NCBI GenBank assembly: GCA_028532985.1 | Contig: JANCIK010000006.1 | Span: 1,736,001 to 1,800,000, forward strand | Origin: Stropharia rugosoannulata | Lineage: Eukaryota > Basidiomycota > Agaricomycetes > Agaricales > Strophariaceae | Length of the DNA stretch: 64,000 nucleotides | Direction of reading: 5' to 3' | In this document: one piece after another, positions 22,395 through 34,458 of the stretch | How the letters are laid out: the number at the start of each line of letters is the position of its first letter | How positions within the stretch are numbered: position 1 is the first letter of the stretch | The notes under the pieces: model-generated | The model's database searches: none | What the model was told of the DNA's origin: nothing | The model's input: only the letters and a program-made list of their open reading frames with translations | Made by a program: the position numbers and the translations under genes

Positions 22395-25300
22395 ATGACG
22401 ACCATGCTGGAAACACCTTCGCGCATTTGGCGCCGTATAGAGGCTGTGGAAGCACAAGAAATGCCTTCGCTCCCATCGCTCCCTCCTTTCGATGATTCAG
22501 ACGACTATGAACTTGAATCATCAGACGCCCCCCCGGCTGCCGAAGATGAAGAAGACAACTTTGATGACTTCCTCGAGAATATCTCATCTCCCATGCAATC
22601 GACTCCGACGACGTCACACAATACTGTAACTTCTACAATCAGAGGGTTTTCTGGTACACCAAGTACAACACGTTTTGCATCGTCTCTCACCGCCCGGTCA
22701 AACAGGTCGCAAGGGCTGCAGTCTCTGCGTGCTTTGTCTTCAACGAGAAGTCAGAATGTTAGCTTTGATGCTCCATCCCTCCCCGATATTCAACGTTCTG
22801 GTGATATCAGTCTATTCTATGAAGCCACGGAAGAGGATCATATGGAAGAGAGCAGTTCCATCCCTGATGCACATTTACCTCCACTGGACAATGAAGACAA
22901 AGATAATTACAATATGTCCTTGTCGGACGCAGCTAATAGTAGATCAGCGTCACATTTTTCTACAGGACCAGTCACTTTTGATCAAACGCCTAAGAAGGCA
23001 CACGACTACTCTGCCTTAAGCATCAAGTCGGATATAAAGGTGCGATAACCATGACCCAACCTAACTCTGCTTAACATGTCGGCGTAGGTTTCTCCCTTTG
23101 AAAAGTATCGAAATGTTGCAGTTCGCAATAGGACTAATCCTAGAGCGCGCACGCCGTCACTCTCCCGGACATCATCATCTCAAACTTCTTCTCCAGTACA
23201 TTCAACACCTCAGAGCAATAGATCCCTAGCTTCTATTGCTCCTGAACAATCATCTATATCTCCTTCACGCTTGCCCCTCCCTCTCTCCACTACTAATTCA
23301 CCAGCTATTGTTGTGCGAAGGCCAGATGGAGAAGGGGAATCACTTGAGGCACCTGATTTCAGCAATGACACCCACGGCACAGATGCGCGTTCGATGGACA
23401 TAACTGATATCCGTGTCTCCCCTCGTCATGAAACCGAGAGTGAGAATATGCAGTCACAATCTATATCACATGAGGAAGAACATGGTCTCGAAGGCTCCCA
23501 AGAAACACGCGAACACTCATTTTCGTCGGAGAATGAAGAAGCTCCCCATCCCTTTGAAAGGCAGACGGCCTCCCCTTCGGGTTCACTGGCGTTTACGCCA
23601 ACGCCAGCTTACCCTCGACCGAGAGCACGTTTTGAGCTACCGCAACCTACAGGCAACCTCACCGAAGAGGAGGGCGATATAACCGAACAACCAGATGATC
23701 CTCTTACTCCTCATACTCGCCGGCGCTCTTTTCTTCTTTCTGTTATCAACTCTACTGCGCGTCCACGTATGAAATTTGCAACACCTCATCCAAAGCGGGT
23801 TCCTTCCAGTGGTGAATCTGCGGTTGCTGAAACGCCTTCGGCTCCTTCAGGATCTGGTTTGCAGTCGGCATTCGCAGGTGTTACTCCTCGGCCGCGTATG
23901 AACGGTCGCTCTTCGCATCCCCTTTCCAAAGCTATATCTATGTCCGACTCGTCCAGTGAAAAGCAGATTTCGCCGGTGCCACGAGGGATGTATGCCACAC
24001 CAAGTAATTCATCCCCATATGAGGGTGCAGGGGATCGCGCGTCATTCATATCAACAGCCTCATCTCATGATTTAACCACTCATCAGCGAGTAAACACATC
24101 TTTTGACCCTGCTATGGGCTTTGGCAGTGGAGCTCCTGGGCATGGCGTTGGGAGGTTCAATGCAGGGAAGCTCAATACATACCTGCACGGTCTAAATAGG
24201 AGACTCCAGGAGGAGAACGAGGAATTGCTTAGGAAGATGAGAGTTTTAGAAGAGGGCAAGGGGGATCCAATAACTGGGACAAGGGAGTGGTCAACTATTG
24301 CAAAAAGAAGGTCGAGCTCTATGGGCACCCTGGTAGGCGTACAGGAAGACATAGCCGAATCATGGCAGGAGGAGAAAGCCGAACTCGAGGAGGTCATCGA
24401 AGGAATTAAGAGGGAGAACGCACAGCTACAGGAAGAAAAGGAGATACTGGAAAGCGAGTTTGCCGAAGAAAAGGAAGCAAGGGAGAAAAATAAAGAAAGG
24501 TGGATGGAAAGGATGGGTGAAGTTGAGCGTGGGGTTTCAGGTATCATCGCTGGCCTAGAAGAGAAAGTGGCCAACGCTGAAAAGCGAGCCGAGTCGGCAG
24601 AGGAAGAAGGTGTACGTCAAATTAAGGAGGTAGAGCGACTAATGTCTAGCATCGAGGACGAACGAGATGCCGCATTAGAGCGCGCGTTCAAGGCGGAGAA
24701 GGTATTAGAAAGTGGCAAGGATCTAGGAGGGGCCTTGAAGGAGGCCAATGATAGAATTGCAGAGGTTATGAGCGACTTGAGGAACGCCAATGCTCACGTT
24801 AAAGAACTTGAAGATGAAATAATGCGGCTGGGCAACAAGATCGACAAGTCTGAAAAGGAAAACAAAGAAAGCAAAGATGTAATTTCGGAACTCGAAGAAC
24901 AGCTAGCTACTCAATCTAAAGCACTTGACGCAGAACAAGCCAACGTGAAAAACCTCCAGGACACTATTGTGCGGCTGGACAATGAACTACAAGCGGCCAA
25001 AGGTTACGCTAAAGAGCTTGAAGATGGCGCTGCAGAAGCTGTTGAACATATCGAAAGAATTGAGCAGGAGTACGCTGAGGCCAAGGAGACCGTCGAACAT
25101 ATGACCGTCGCGGAACGCCAAACAGCCCAGGAGCTCAAGACGCTCCGGAATGAACTGTTGGCATCCCAAGAAACTGCTCGCCAAATGGAAGACGCGTTGG
25201 AGGAATCAGAACAGAAGATGATGCACGATGAAGAGGTTTTGGCCGATCTACGCGCCAAGGTTGCTTCTTTGGAGCGCGAAAAACAACGTGAAACCAGCTT

Positions 25301-27899
25301 CATATCCCGAGACTCGTCTCGTGCACCTCACGAGGTTGGGCCAACCGAAGCAGAGTTCCAGAACTTGGAAGATGAACTAGACGCCGCGAACAAGGAGGTT
25401 GCTAGGTTGACCACTCTCCTCAACCAATCGCCGGCCCGCAAAGCGATGGAGAAGGCCAAAGACACCAAAATCGAGATGCTTGAAAGGGAGAAAGAAGAGC
25501 TGTTGGAGAGAAACAGGGCTTTGAGAATGACTTGCAATGAGATGAGTACGCCCAGCAAGATAGTGCCAGGCCCAGGCATATCGCCAATTCACCGTCAAGT
25601 TTTGAATATGTCTATTCGTGCTCCACGGACACCTGGGGGTCCCTTGAAAGATGTAAGCCCATGTTTTATTTCTTCTACTACCTCCTCACACGGAAATGTT
25701 AGATATCTTGGCTTAAAACCCCTGCCAACGAACCGTCTGTAACACCTCTTATCTCTGAAATCAGCCGCTTGCAACGAGAATTGGATCGTGCCAATGAGAG
25801 CATTGACGACAAACTTGACAAGCTTGAGGATGCCGGTCTAGGCGTTGTTGGATTAACGAAGAAGCTAGAGGATGCACGCGGAAAGATTAGTGCCCTCGAA
25901 GGTGAGATCTCGCGACTGACTCGAAAGGAAGAACGCCGTTTGCGACGATTAAGCCGAGTTCGGTGCAAGAAGTGTAACATTAAGCTGAACCTTGCCTCCT
26001 TGGCGGATGAAAGGTATGTAAGTGGGTTTAAGGTATAGGGGCGCGTGCTGATATACCGATTGCCTACAGCTCTCTTGAGTTATCCCTAGATCTGCTCCCA
26101 AGCGAACCTCAGACTCCTCCAACAAGGACAACGGAAGCTATTAAGGCCAACCTTCAGTCCGTTAATGCTCACTTGGAAGAGTTGAAGGATCAATGGGCGA
26201 AAGAGAAGAGAAAGTTACTTGGGGAAAAGGCAGTCCTGGAGGATGCCGCAGGCCGCCTGCATACTCAACTGAAGGTCACGAAAGAAGAGGCAAAGAGAAC
26301 AGTCGAATACAACAGGGCAGGCGACAAGGCCGCAACTTTGCTTAATGTATGATTCTTGCTGGCTGTGGCCTTTCTATGTTTACTGATTGTCGGTTATTAG
26401 GAGCTAGAAAAAGCAAAGCAAACCATTTCTGTTCTGGAAACGGAGTTAAGCTCAGAACGCTCGCGTTTGCGCAATATGATGACAGACCAGGAGCGCATGC
26501 ACCGTGAAAAGAAGCAGATTGCCAATGATTTGAAGAGGACAGAATCGGTGCGTATTCATACCTTGCTCATATGCCATTTTCCAACCCTTTACTAGGATAT
26601 GGACGATATCAAACAGCAACTTCAGCGCTGTAAGAAAGAGAACAATGAGATTGAAAAAGAGCTACGCGGTAGGTAGACTGACAGTCGCAGTTAACTTTGC
26701 ACTGACCGTCAATTATAGAAAATGCAAACATAGAACAAAAAGCTCGCCTTTGGGAGGGTCGTGCGATTGAAAATATGCAGACGATTGAAAATCTCAGGGA
26801 AGAGCGTTCTCTTCTTGCCACGCAATACAAAGAACTCCAACAACGCTACGCTCAGGCTACTGAGGTAAGCACTTTTTCTGTAAATACTCCATTGCATTTT
26901 TAAAAAAATTTGCAGACTGCAGATAAATTGAGGAAAGACTACAATGCTTATTTATCTTCTCATGATGAGCATCGCGTTGCAATCGACCAATACCGCCTCG
27001 AAGTTGAAGAACTGCGCAATGCGTTGGATAACCGGGACAGTGACCTGCAGCGTACCGAGAAAGAGAAGCAGAAGCTGTCGACTGAAAGTGCTGAAGTAGC
27101 GCGGACAGTTGCTGCGCTTGAAGTGGACCTCCGACGTGTGAGACGCGACGCAGAGAATTTCGGGCGCGACTTGAAGTTAATTAAACGAGAGAAGGAAGCC
27201 CTAGAAACCACGAACAAGGCCGACCTTACCAAAGCAGAAAGGTCGCGGAAACAGGCCCAGACGGAGATTCGTCTGCTCAAGGAAGAGCTCGAACTTCAGA
27301 AAGACAAGGTCGTGCGTGCCGTGGATCAGCTGAAGACCCACGTCTGTCCTGTGTATGTTGCGAACCCTTCCTCTTGTCCCGCACCTTCTGATTAGGTCTA
27401 ACAGAAATAGGGACGATGTGTCTTCGCTGAGACTGATGCATAAGAAGGAATGCAAGGGCTTGATGATCCAAATCCACTATCTCAAGGCGAAATTCGGCCG
27501 GGAGTCGCTATTCCGCAACGACCTGACGTACCAAAAACAGTATCTGATTACTCTTTTGTCGCAGTTAAAACAGAGGTGGGTAACTGGTTAAGTGATCAGA
27601 CAGTCAGGATATTGATGGAATAATTAGTGAGCGCACGATCTTTGCTTCAATAGCAAGAATAGGCTTCCCTGTTGGCCAGCCTCCCTTAAAGCCAAAGGTC
27701 TCAAAGTTGAAGAGCGTTGCTCTAATGACAATCTTCCTCTATCGAATAAAGTGAGCCAGAATCCTCTGAGTTGAACGTAGTTTACTAATTCACGGACAGG
27801 CGATCAAGTGAATCCTGGAAAATTGAGAGTGCTTCGAAGACAGATATTGCTGAAGCATTACAAGATGTCCGGCGGAGACGGGCAGTTGCAGTTTTCTGA
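22395..27899 (+). CDS. Spindle pole body coiled-coil protein with PACT domain
   Basis: This is a large scaffold of the microtubule-organising centre, like fission-yeast Pcp1, budding-yeast Spc110 and animal pericentrin/AKAP450, which recruit gamma-tubulin complexes to the spindle pole. The N-terminal third is disordered and rich in Ser/Thr-Pro sites (TPSR, TPHTRRR, TPHPKR, TPRPR, SPVPR), fitting CDK control. A segment near 24160-24245 (LNRRLQEENEELLRKMRVLEEG) could be a CM1-like gamma-tubulin recruiting motif. Then come more than 700 residues of heptad coiled coil. The C terminus has the PACT domain: KGLMIQIHYLKAKFGRESL, FRNDLTYQKQYLITLL, then FASIARIGFPVG. About nine short introns lie in the last 2.3 kb, and the last exon ends RRRRAVAVF. 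The length is about 1,500 residues. The CM1 reading is weaker than the PACT call. Confidence 0.85.
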
Positions 27900-28094
27900 T
27901 ATTTCATCTTCCAATCTTAATTAGACACTTTGCATTTGTTCATGGCTCCGCGCATGTTTGGTTTCATTCTTTTTGGACTCTGTTATATGTATAGTATATT
28001 AACATACATCATCTTACCTGTGACTTTCATAATCACATCGTCTTCTCCTCCATGCAAGTAATTTAGTAGTGTTAGACACGGGCGATTGTTGTAT

Positions 28095-29212
28095 TTATGA
28101 TGGCGGCTTTGATATTTTACTATCGGGTGATCTAACGATACGCACTGCGTTCCTGTTGAACAGGTAAGACATTCCGCTCCAGATTGTGGTCATTGCTACG
28201 ACCAATCTAATTAATGCTTTAGCAGGGAGGAAAGTCATTGAAACAAGCAGAAAACGCACTGAAGACCTTGGAGGGGCAGACCAAGATCAAAAGGCAGAGT
28301 TGGGGTGACAGTAGTGACGCCCATGAGGAGAAGTTGCAGAGCAGTATTAACCTTAAAAGAGTCTTTTTATTAATTTACAAGTCAGACGCCATTCATGAGG
28401 ACTGACTTTGCTTATCATCGTGGGCCTGACTTCTGCTGAGGGTAGAGAAAAGTCCCAATACCGCGCAAAAGTCTTCTGTAGAACAGTGAAGGGTAGCCAC
28501 TACCGTCGGAGTGTAAAATGACGTACTGGATGCGGCAGCGTTGTATATCGGATCCAGAATGCGGAGAGGACCAGCAGTGCATCTCGCCCGAGAATTATCG
28601 CGGCTAGCGGAGCTAGGGACATAACTGTGAGTCGACAGAACTTCAAGGGCTTGCAATCAAGTAGGCCAACTCACTGGGGATAAGGTCCTGCATGGCAAGC
28701 GACACCGTGAGCGTCGTCATCAGCGCCTTGTCCGCAGCAGGATCGAGGATGGTGCCGAGAACGCTGGACATTTTGTACCGCCGAGCAATCCAACCGTCCG
28801 CCTGGCACACGGCATGAATTCAACAGTGTTCAGACTTGCGCACACTGTGTGCTGATGGGACACTCACCAGATCCGTCAGGCCAGCGTACACGAGCAGGCC
28901 GGTCGCGAGGTGGTAGTCGGCGCTCAGAATGGACCAGCCGAGCACGGGGCACGCGACGATCCGGGAAACGGTGAGCACGTTCGGGAACGTGTAGACGTTC
29001 TCGCGCAGCGACGGCTTGGGCTTGGGCGTGGGGTCGGGGGGCGCGGGGGCCGCGAGTGTGCGACGGGGCACATTGAAGGAGAAGGCACGAACGATAGGTA
29101 GGCAGCAGGTGGATGTGTACGTTGGTGCGGACAGTGAGCGCAGTGTTGTGCGTGGCGAGAAGGCGCGGGTGGGACACGCTCGCGCGGAACGGATGGCGGT
29201 CGTTTTCAGCAT
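28095..29212 (-). CDS. CRD1: Cardiolipin synthase, CDP-alcohol phosphatidyltransferase type
   Basis: This should be the mitochondrial inner-membrane enzyme that makes cardiolipin from CDP-diacylglycerol and phosphatidylglycerol. The start at 29212 begins an Arg/Ser-rich presequence (MLKTTAIRSARACPTRAF). Next come YTFPNVLTVSRIVACPVLGW and the CDP-alcohol motif D-x2-D-G-x2-A-R-x8-G-x3-D-x3-D, read as LTDLADGWIARRYK then SSVLGTILDPAADK across an intron. Later exons give LAAIILGRDALLVLSAFW, KTFARYWDFSLPSAEVRPT, MISKVNTALQLLLMG, then LVVAMTTIWSGMSYLFNR and a basic C terminus ending at 28095. Six or so introns are all GT-AG. The first coding exon (about 28860-29210) is clearly more GC-rich than its surroundings. 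Upstream in-frame ATGs (29254, 29272) are alternative starts. Confidence 0.9.
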
Positions 29213-30415
29213 TTCGGACTGGCTAGCGTGAGAATTTGCGAGGGCGCCCCATGGCATGCCGGCTGTGATCATGTGTCCATATATGGTCATCGGTATGCCT
29301 TACATGCACAAGCTTGTAAATCAAAGCATTCAAACGCACCAAAGCTCCCTTTCACTAGGTATCGATGGGTTTGCATGAGACATTGAGCTGCTCTCGAGCG
29401 ACACGTTTGTCAGTATCCCAATGCTCATGTCAGGACTTGGCAGCCGCCAATTCTTCACGTCCAATGCATTGCCTTGAATACCTGAAGACTGCTTCGCTAA
29501 TTACTACTCTACTGAGTATAATGTATTCAACCAGTTTTCTGACTTGGGGTGGCTTAATTGCAGAATCCCCAATACTTACATAGACCTATCTGTAGGCTTA
29601 GATATCTATAGGGAAGAGCGGGAATGAATAGAGCGACACCGGGTCGATCGATTCAGTGCGTGCCAAAACGTGCAGCATTTCTGCTGCAAACTTACGATTA
29701 CTACTGATGCTCTTGGACACGGTTCAGGGCCGCCTGATTTATGTATAGCATTAGTTGCTTTTAGATTGCTGGCCGTGAGTATGAAGTAGACTTTGTTTGA
29801 CTATCTTAAAAGTCATGAAAATACAATTTCGTTCATGTCCAGGGGTAGGTCAGTGGATGTTAACTTGCTAATTGGAGGACTACGGCTGGCACCCGTTTGT
29901 TCAAATCACTTATAACACATTCATGATACCAACAGAGCATTTCAGAGTATCACATAGGAGCACGTCGTAAAGCTTCGTGAACGCGCCAATTGCGAATTTA
30001 TAATTCGCGTTCATCAAGTTGCACTTGGCGCATCGATGACGCATGTTTTATTTAACATACACTTTGCATACACTCACAAAGATTCACAATCGTCCACTTA
30101 CTAAATAACAAGCGCCATCAAGGAATTAAAGATGATTGGTATGTTTCAAGTGCTTACAAACACACTGGTATCGACTGGAGCAACGCCGATATCTGTAAAA
30201 AAGAAAAAAAAAGCAATGCTGCACAATGATTCCGGTGCGAGTGCTTGTCGACGGCAAGCCAACGGCATGCCGTGGTTGCAGATATATTGAAATTCCCACG
30301 ACAGGGTAGTTGTTGTCAGTTGAGAGGTAGGTTCACAGCGACGGTTTAATCTTTACTTCCATGTTTCTGTTCCTCCGCCCTCCTTTGTTTTGATTCCTTT
30401 TTATCTATCCACGTC
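29213..30415. other. Long intergenic region with a nested hairpin
   Basis: This is 1.2 kb between divergent genes with no recognisable coding sequence. It contains a nested inverted repeat at 29983-30031 (listed separately) and an A-rich run at 30197-30213. A 72-codon open frame at 29365-29583 resembles no family I know. Confidence 0.5.
29983..30031. repeat. Nested inverted repeat
   Basis: The inner perfect hairpin GCGAATT-TAT-AATTCGC (29992-30008) sits inside outer 7-bp arms GCGCCAA (29983-29989) and TTGGCGC (30025-30031). It lies about 390 bp upstream of the Uds1-like gene and could be a regulator site or chance. Confidence 0.5.
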
Positions 30416-32625
30416 ATGCCAGATTCGCCCAATCCCCGCGCATCTGTCCGCACAAGTACCTTTCTCAATCGCCCCCATATTGCCCCCATGGGCCCCCGAA
30501 CGCGGCAGAGCTCATTGAGGGTCTCCCATATACTCGACAGCACCCGTGTTTCATCATTCCCACCGACTGGCTTGGACCTGCCGGAATTTAATGGCTCTGA
30601 ACCCCCCACAAGTCCCGTCTACACACTGTCGGCGTCTCCACCAACTTCGCCTGAACCTTCCATTCTTTCATCGCATCGTTCTCTCGCCGTTCTAGAAGAG
30701 GAGACTGATACGCCATCGCCAGAAGAGACAACGCCTGCATATATCTCAGATGATAATGTCTCGGAGGAAATACCGGCGCCGAAACCAGAGCCAAAGGTCG
30801 TTGCGGTGCCAGCGCCTCCGAAACTGGTCCCGCCCCCAGCCATAAAGTTCCAGACGACACCGATATCATGGAAGGGGTTACCTATGGAGGCCGCCTTATG
30901 TATGTTGTCAAAATTTGCCTTCAAGTCGCTGACGTTGAACTGTTCTGTTTAGGGACCGTCGATTCGCATGAATTGCAAGACCTTGTGTCCAGAGCCATTA
31001 GAGCTTCGGCACGGGAGTCGTTTATCCGGCTACTTACAATAGACAACCTTGACACTATCTTGCCAGCTGAACTGGAGAGACTTCAAGAGCTGAAGATGCA
31101 GACCCAGTCGAGGTACCGGTTTCTTGTTCACCGGCGGACGATGTTATTTCACGCCCTGAATTCTACTAATCTTGCGCACCAGAAGGACGGAGATGATGGC
31201 GTCAGTGCTTTGGCCAGATTGACTGCCCAATTGGCGGAGACGATAACCGAGTGCGAGCAACATTTGGAGGAAGTGATGAACCTAAATGATCAAATGGCGC
31301 AAATCAATAAATTAATCGACCTACACTGGGGAAGTGCGCTCGCGATTGCATTGCGTAAGGTAGGACATAAAGCACGTTGAATGTATGCGTCTCTCATATC
31401 GGATTAGCTGAATGCCAGCTACACACGGCGTACATCAGAGCTGAAAGAGAAGAAGGAGCGCATAAAACAACTGGAAGCAGAACTTGAAGATGCTTGGAAG
31501 GAAGCAGAAAAGATGGCAGGTGAATTGGACGACTACGAAGCAGCCATTGAAGCAGATAACACCGTCGCAATCATCGAGACGGCTGAGCTCGTACCAGTTC
31601 CACAATCTACATCCCCTACTCGTAGATCCTCGATTCCTATGCCGATGACGCCGACGTTGATGGCTGTCAGTACAAGCACAGCTCCTGTCAGCCCTCAAGC
31701 GTCAGCACCAACACCGCTATCGCCACTCGATCTCGAACTTTCACAGTCGCAGATCAACCTCAAGACAAAGGAGACAGAAGCTGTCGATGTTCCTGATACA
31801 GTTAGCACACGGAGTGCTAAAAGCAGCCGAAGTCGTAAAAGTAGCATTGCTGATTCCTCACATGCAAGTCAAGTACAAGCTGCAAGGAAGAGGAGTCAGC
31901 GCACATCGCAAGGCAGTTTACGTCTGCCCACAGGCCAGCATCGGAAGCAAAGCCGGGGACACAGGACACCTTCAGAGGATAAACCGCCTGTTCCTGAGTT
32001 GCCTCTAGAATTTGCGCCGTTTAATGCTGCCATAGCTTCTAGTGGTGCCTTTTCTTCGACCACGGCCCCTATTTTCGATACCCGGATCAATTCTCCCCTT
32101 CGAAGACGCGGTAGCTGGGACAGCGTTCTTACCGCAGGCGGGCGGTCCCATACCACAGCTACAGCGTACCAGGGACGGACAGCGGATGATCTGTACATCT
32201 CCAAAGACCGCAACAACTGCGGAAGTGCGGAAATCCAGCTTGTACCGAGGACACCAAAAGCGCGTGACCTTGTCTCTGCGCGGATCCGGCTGCCGTCGAA
32301 AGACCCGTCTAAAAGCATTCCATCGATGTGGATGAATGCGGATGTAGTCAAACCGCAAGCGTCACAACATGATCTGCCAACGGCCCCGTCGCCACAGTTG
32401 TCTGCAACGTCGTCGAATCTTATCCCGAGTGCGTCGTCGGCGCAGATGTCTTCTATCCTGTCAGATCGGACTGAACCCGCCCTGAATATTAAGCGACAAA
32501 ACTCGACGCCTCGGAATAATACTTATAGTAAACTGCGAGGACTGACAAAACGTTATTCGATCTCGCTGCCTATGTTCAACACGAAGGCCTCGCAGCCGTG
32601 GTCGTTGCCGAGAAAGAGTGGTTGA
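30416..32625 (+). CDS. Coiled-coil protein, possibly Uds1-related
   Basis: I recognise this only tentatively. Three exons (30416-30899, 30953-31359, 31408-32625) give 702 residues. The first 160 residues are disordered and Pro/Ser-rich. A helical core follows (WTVDSHELQDLVSRAIRAS, then ILPAELERLQELKMQTQSRY and ITECEQHLEEVMNLNDQM). It continues as a coiled coil (RRTSELKEKKERIKQLEAEL) and ends in a long Ser/Arg-rich tail with SRSRKSS and KRYSISLP. The core pattern, ELQ-V-RAI followed by an acidic LxxE helix, resembles the Uds1 (up-regulated during septation) domain of fungi, whose role is unclear. It has no signal peptide or TM helix. All introns are phase-consistent, so the gene itself is well supported. 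Confidence 0.75.
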
Positions 32626-33374
32626 CGACCTTTTTTTGTACCTGAATCTACTTCGCTTGAATTGCTTTGTTGTTTTTCTTCCCTCATCTTTTATTTCCCC
32701 AAACCAACCCAGCAGTAGCCGGCCAATCCGGTACTTATCCCGCTATCTCAATAGGTAATTGAGATACACACCAACACAAATTGTGTCTACCCACTACTGG
32801 TCATTATTGTAATCGCATCGCATCTCTCTCTCTCTCTCTCCATACCCCATGTCCGTACCTCCTATGCTACACCTTACTTACCACCACATCGTTACTGTCT
32901 GTATTATTTTAGGGTCGTTATATCAGATATATATATTTTGCAATTCCAGAGTTCATGGGAGTCATTGATTTTCTGTGCCGTGTTCGTGACAGTGGAAAAT
33001 CGCTTGGCAGAAAATACTGGAGAGGGACGGGTCATGGACAATTCGAGAAGAGACTCGCGATTCGCACAAAAACACTCTGAACCCGCGTGTATTCTGCAGA
33101 AGCTAGCGTTACAGACTCCCGGATTTGCATCTAAATATGTAAATTGTCTTTCCAATTAGGCACCTCAAGTGAGGCGCAGAGCGAGTTGAGGTCTACTTGC
33201 GGTATAAAAAAGGTGTCGCATGGAAAATATTATTTTCTCTTTGTTCATTCATTTCAAGTTAATTCAGGTCGAAGGCCAATCGAAAGGAAATTCACAGATA
33301 TATAACTCCCCACGTCTTTGATAATACAGAATAGATAGAAGTCAAGCACAGCTCCATCAATGTGGATGGACGCT
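32626..33374. other. Intergenic between convergent genes
   Basis: This holds the 3' flanks of the Uds1-like and FMP52-like genes, a (CT)n microsatellite at 32823-32840, and an orphan plus-strand TATA-like box (TATAAAAA) at 33203-33210 with no gene downstream on that strand. Overlapping open frames at 32904-33159 have no recognisable content. Confidence 0.5.
32823..32840. repeat. (CT)n microsatellite
   Basis: This is an uninterrupted TC/CT dinucleotide run of about nine units in the 3' flank of the Uds1-like gene. Confidence 0.85.
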
Positions 33375-34458
33375 TCACTCATCAACTTCTGAGAGTTTCA
33401 GAGCACCAGCATTGTCAACCACGGTGAAACTAGAGTTGGCCGATCCTTGTTGGGCAGCATTTGCAGCTTGTGGAAGACCAGCTGTCCCTAAATAACCCGC
33501 TTTGCACATTACTTTGCCAAGTTTAGGTACCTTTTTAAATGCTTGAGGCGCCAGACAAGGATGGAAAGCAAACTTGAAGACATACAGGAATCTGAATGGA
33601 CGAGCTGAAGTAGGACAAAAGACCGGCTACTTTGAGGGCAATGCCTTCTGCTATTCTGCGGTCCTTCCTATTCGTGTCGGCCAAGAAACCAGGGCGAAAG
33701 ATGATCGTATCTGCGTAGCCTAACTTAGCCAGTTCCTCCTCGGTAAGGCCCTTGCTCCTGCAGACTGGTGCTTAGTCTATATATAAATTTATAACGCCAA
33801 GTCAAGATATACTGACCTGGGATACAGAAAGTAAGAGCTGCTATTGGCGCCTGCGGACTGTATGTGTACCAGCCACGATCAGTGTGTATTTCTTCGGCGT
33901 TTATTGGATGCGCCTACAGACAAATACACGAGACGTTGTTTTGCTGCGGGGTCGGGATTTTTTGCCTCTTTGGCGCTATTTATGACGTAACTGCGGATGC
34001 AAGACACGGTTTGAAGTCAGCGTATGGCGAGGAAGCTAATCGTGAAACAACGCACTCTCTATCGATTTTCTCGAAGGCCTTGGCGCTCCCTGCAGTAGCC
34101 CTGGTGGTCCCCAATCTAATGCGTCAAAATTAGCTGTGCGGCTGGGATAGCTTACGAGTGGTGGCGACATGCGTGATGAAGACGACATCCCATTTGCCCT
34201 CAGACATCTTCGCGTCCGCGAGGTTCTCAAAGTCGACTACCTTCTGGTCGAGTTTGTTCAGGCCCGTCGTAATGCTGTCCTTGGGCGTCACATGGCGCCC
34301 GTACTCGGAGACACGGGAATAGTGAGGTGATTGCAAAAGACTATTTAATAAGTGACGTCCCGTTTGGCCTGTTGCACCAATAATAAGAGCGGTCTGGGGG
34401 GCTGGCGGACGTTTTATGTAGATAGCGCTGAACCCATGTTTGATTGCTTACTGGACAT
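33375..34458 (-). CDS. FMP52-like NAD(P)-binding reductase
   Basis: This is an atypical short-chain (HTATIP2/FMP52-type) protein. Yeast Fmp52 is reported at the mitochondrial outer membrane and ER. The ATG at 34458 gives MS, and an intron joins TPQTALIIGATGQTGRHLL in phase, which contains the Rossmann glycine motif GATGQTG. Further exons read KWDVVFITH, SAKAFEKIDREYVINSAKEA-like sequence (IDR-DYVINSAKEAKNPDP), KQRLVYLS, GANSSSYFLYPR and SKGLTEEELAKLGY. They continue with TIIFRPGFLADTNR and, after the last intron, VPKLGKVMCKAGYLGTAGLP, ending VDNAGALKLSEVDE at 33375. All junctions are GT-AG with consistent phase. The length is about 245 residues, standard for the family. The substrate is unknown. 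Confidence 0.85.

Noticed and set aside
22156..22617. 153-codon minus-strand frame
   Set aside because: It largely mirrors the coding start of the PACT-domain gene on the other strand and shows no domain.
29365..29583. 72-codon plus-strand frame in the long intergenic region
   Set aside because: No recognisable motif and composition like non-coding sequence.
32904..33159. Overlapping frames on both strands near an AT-rich stretch
   Set aside because: Neither has recognisable content; both lie between convergent 3' ends.
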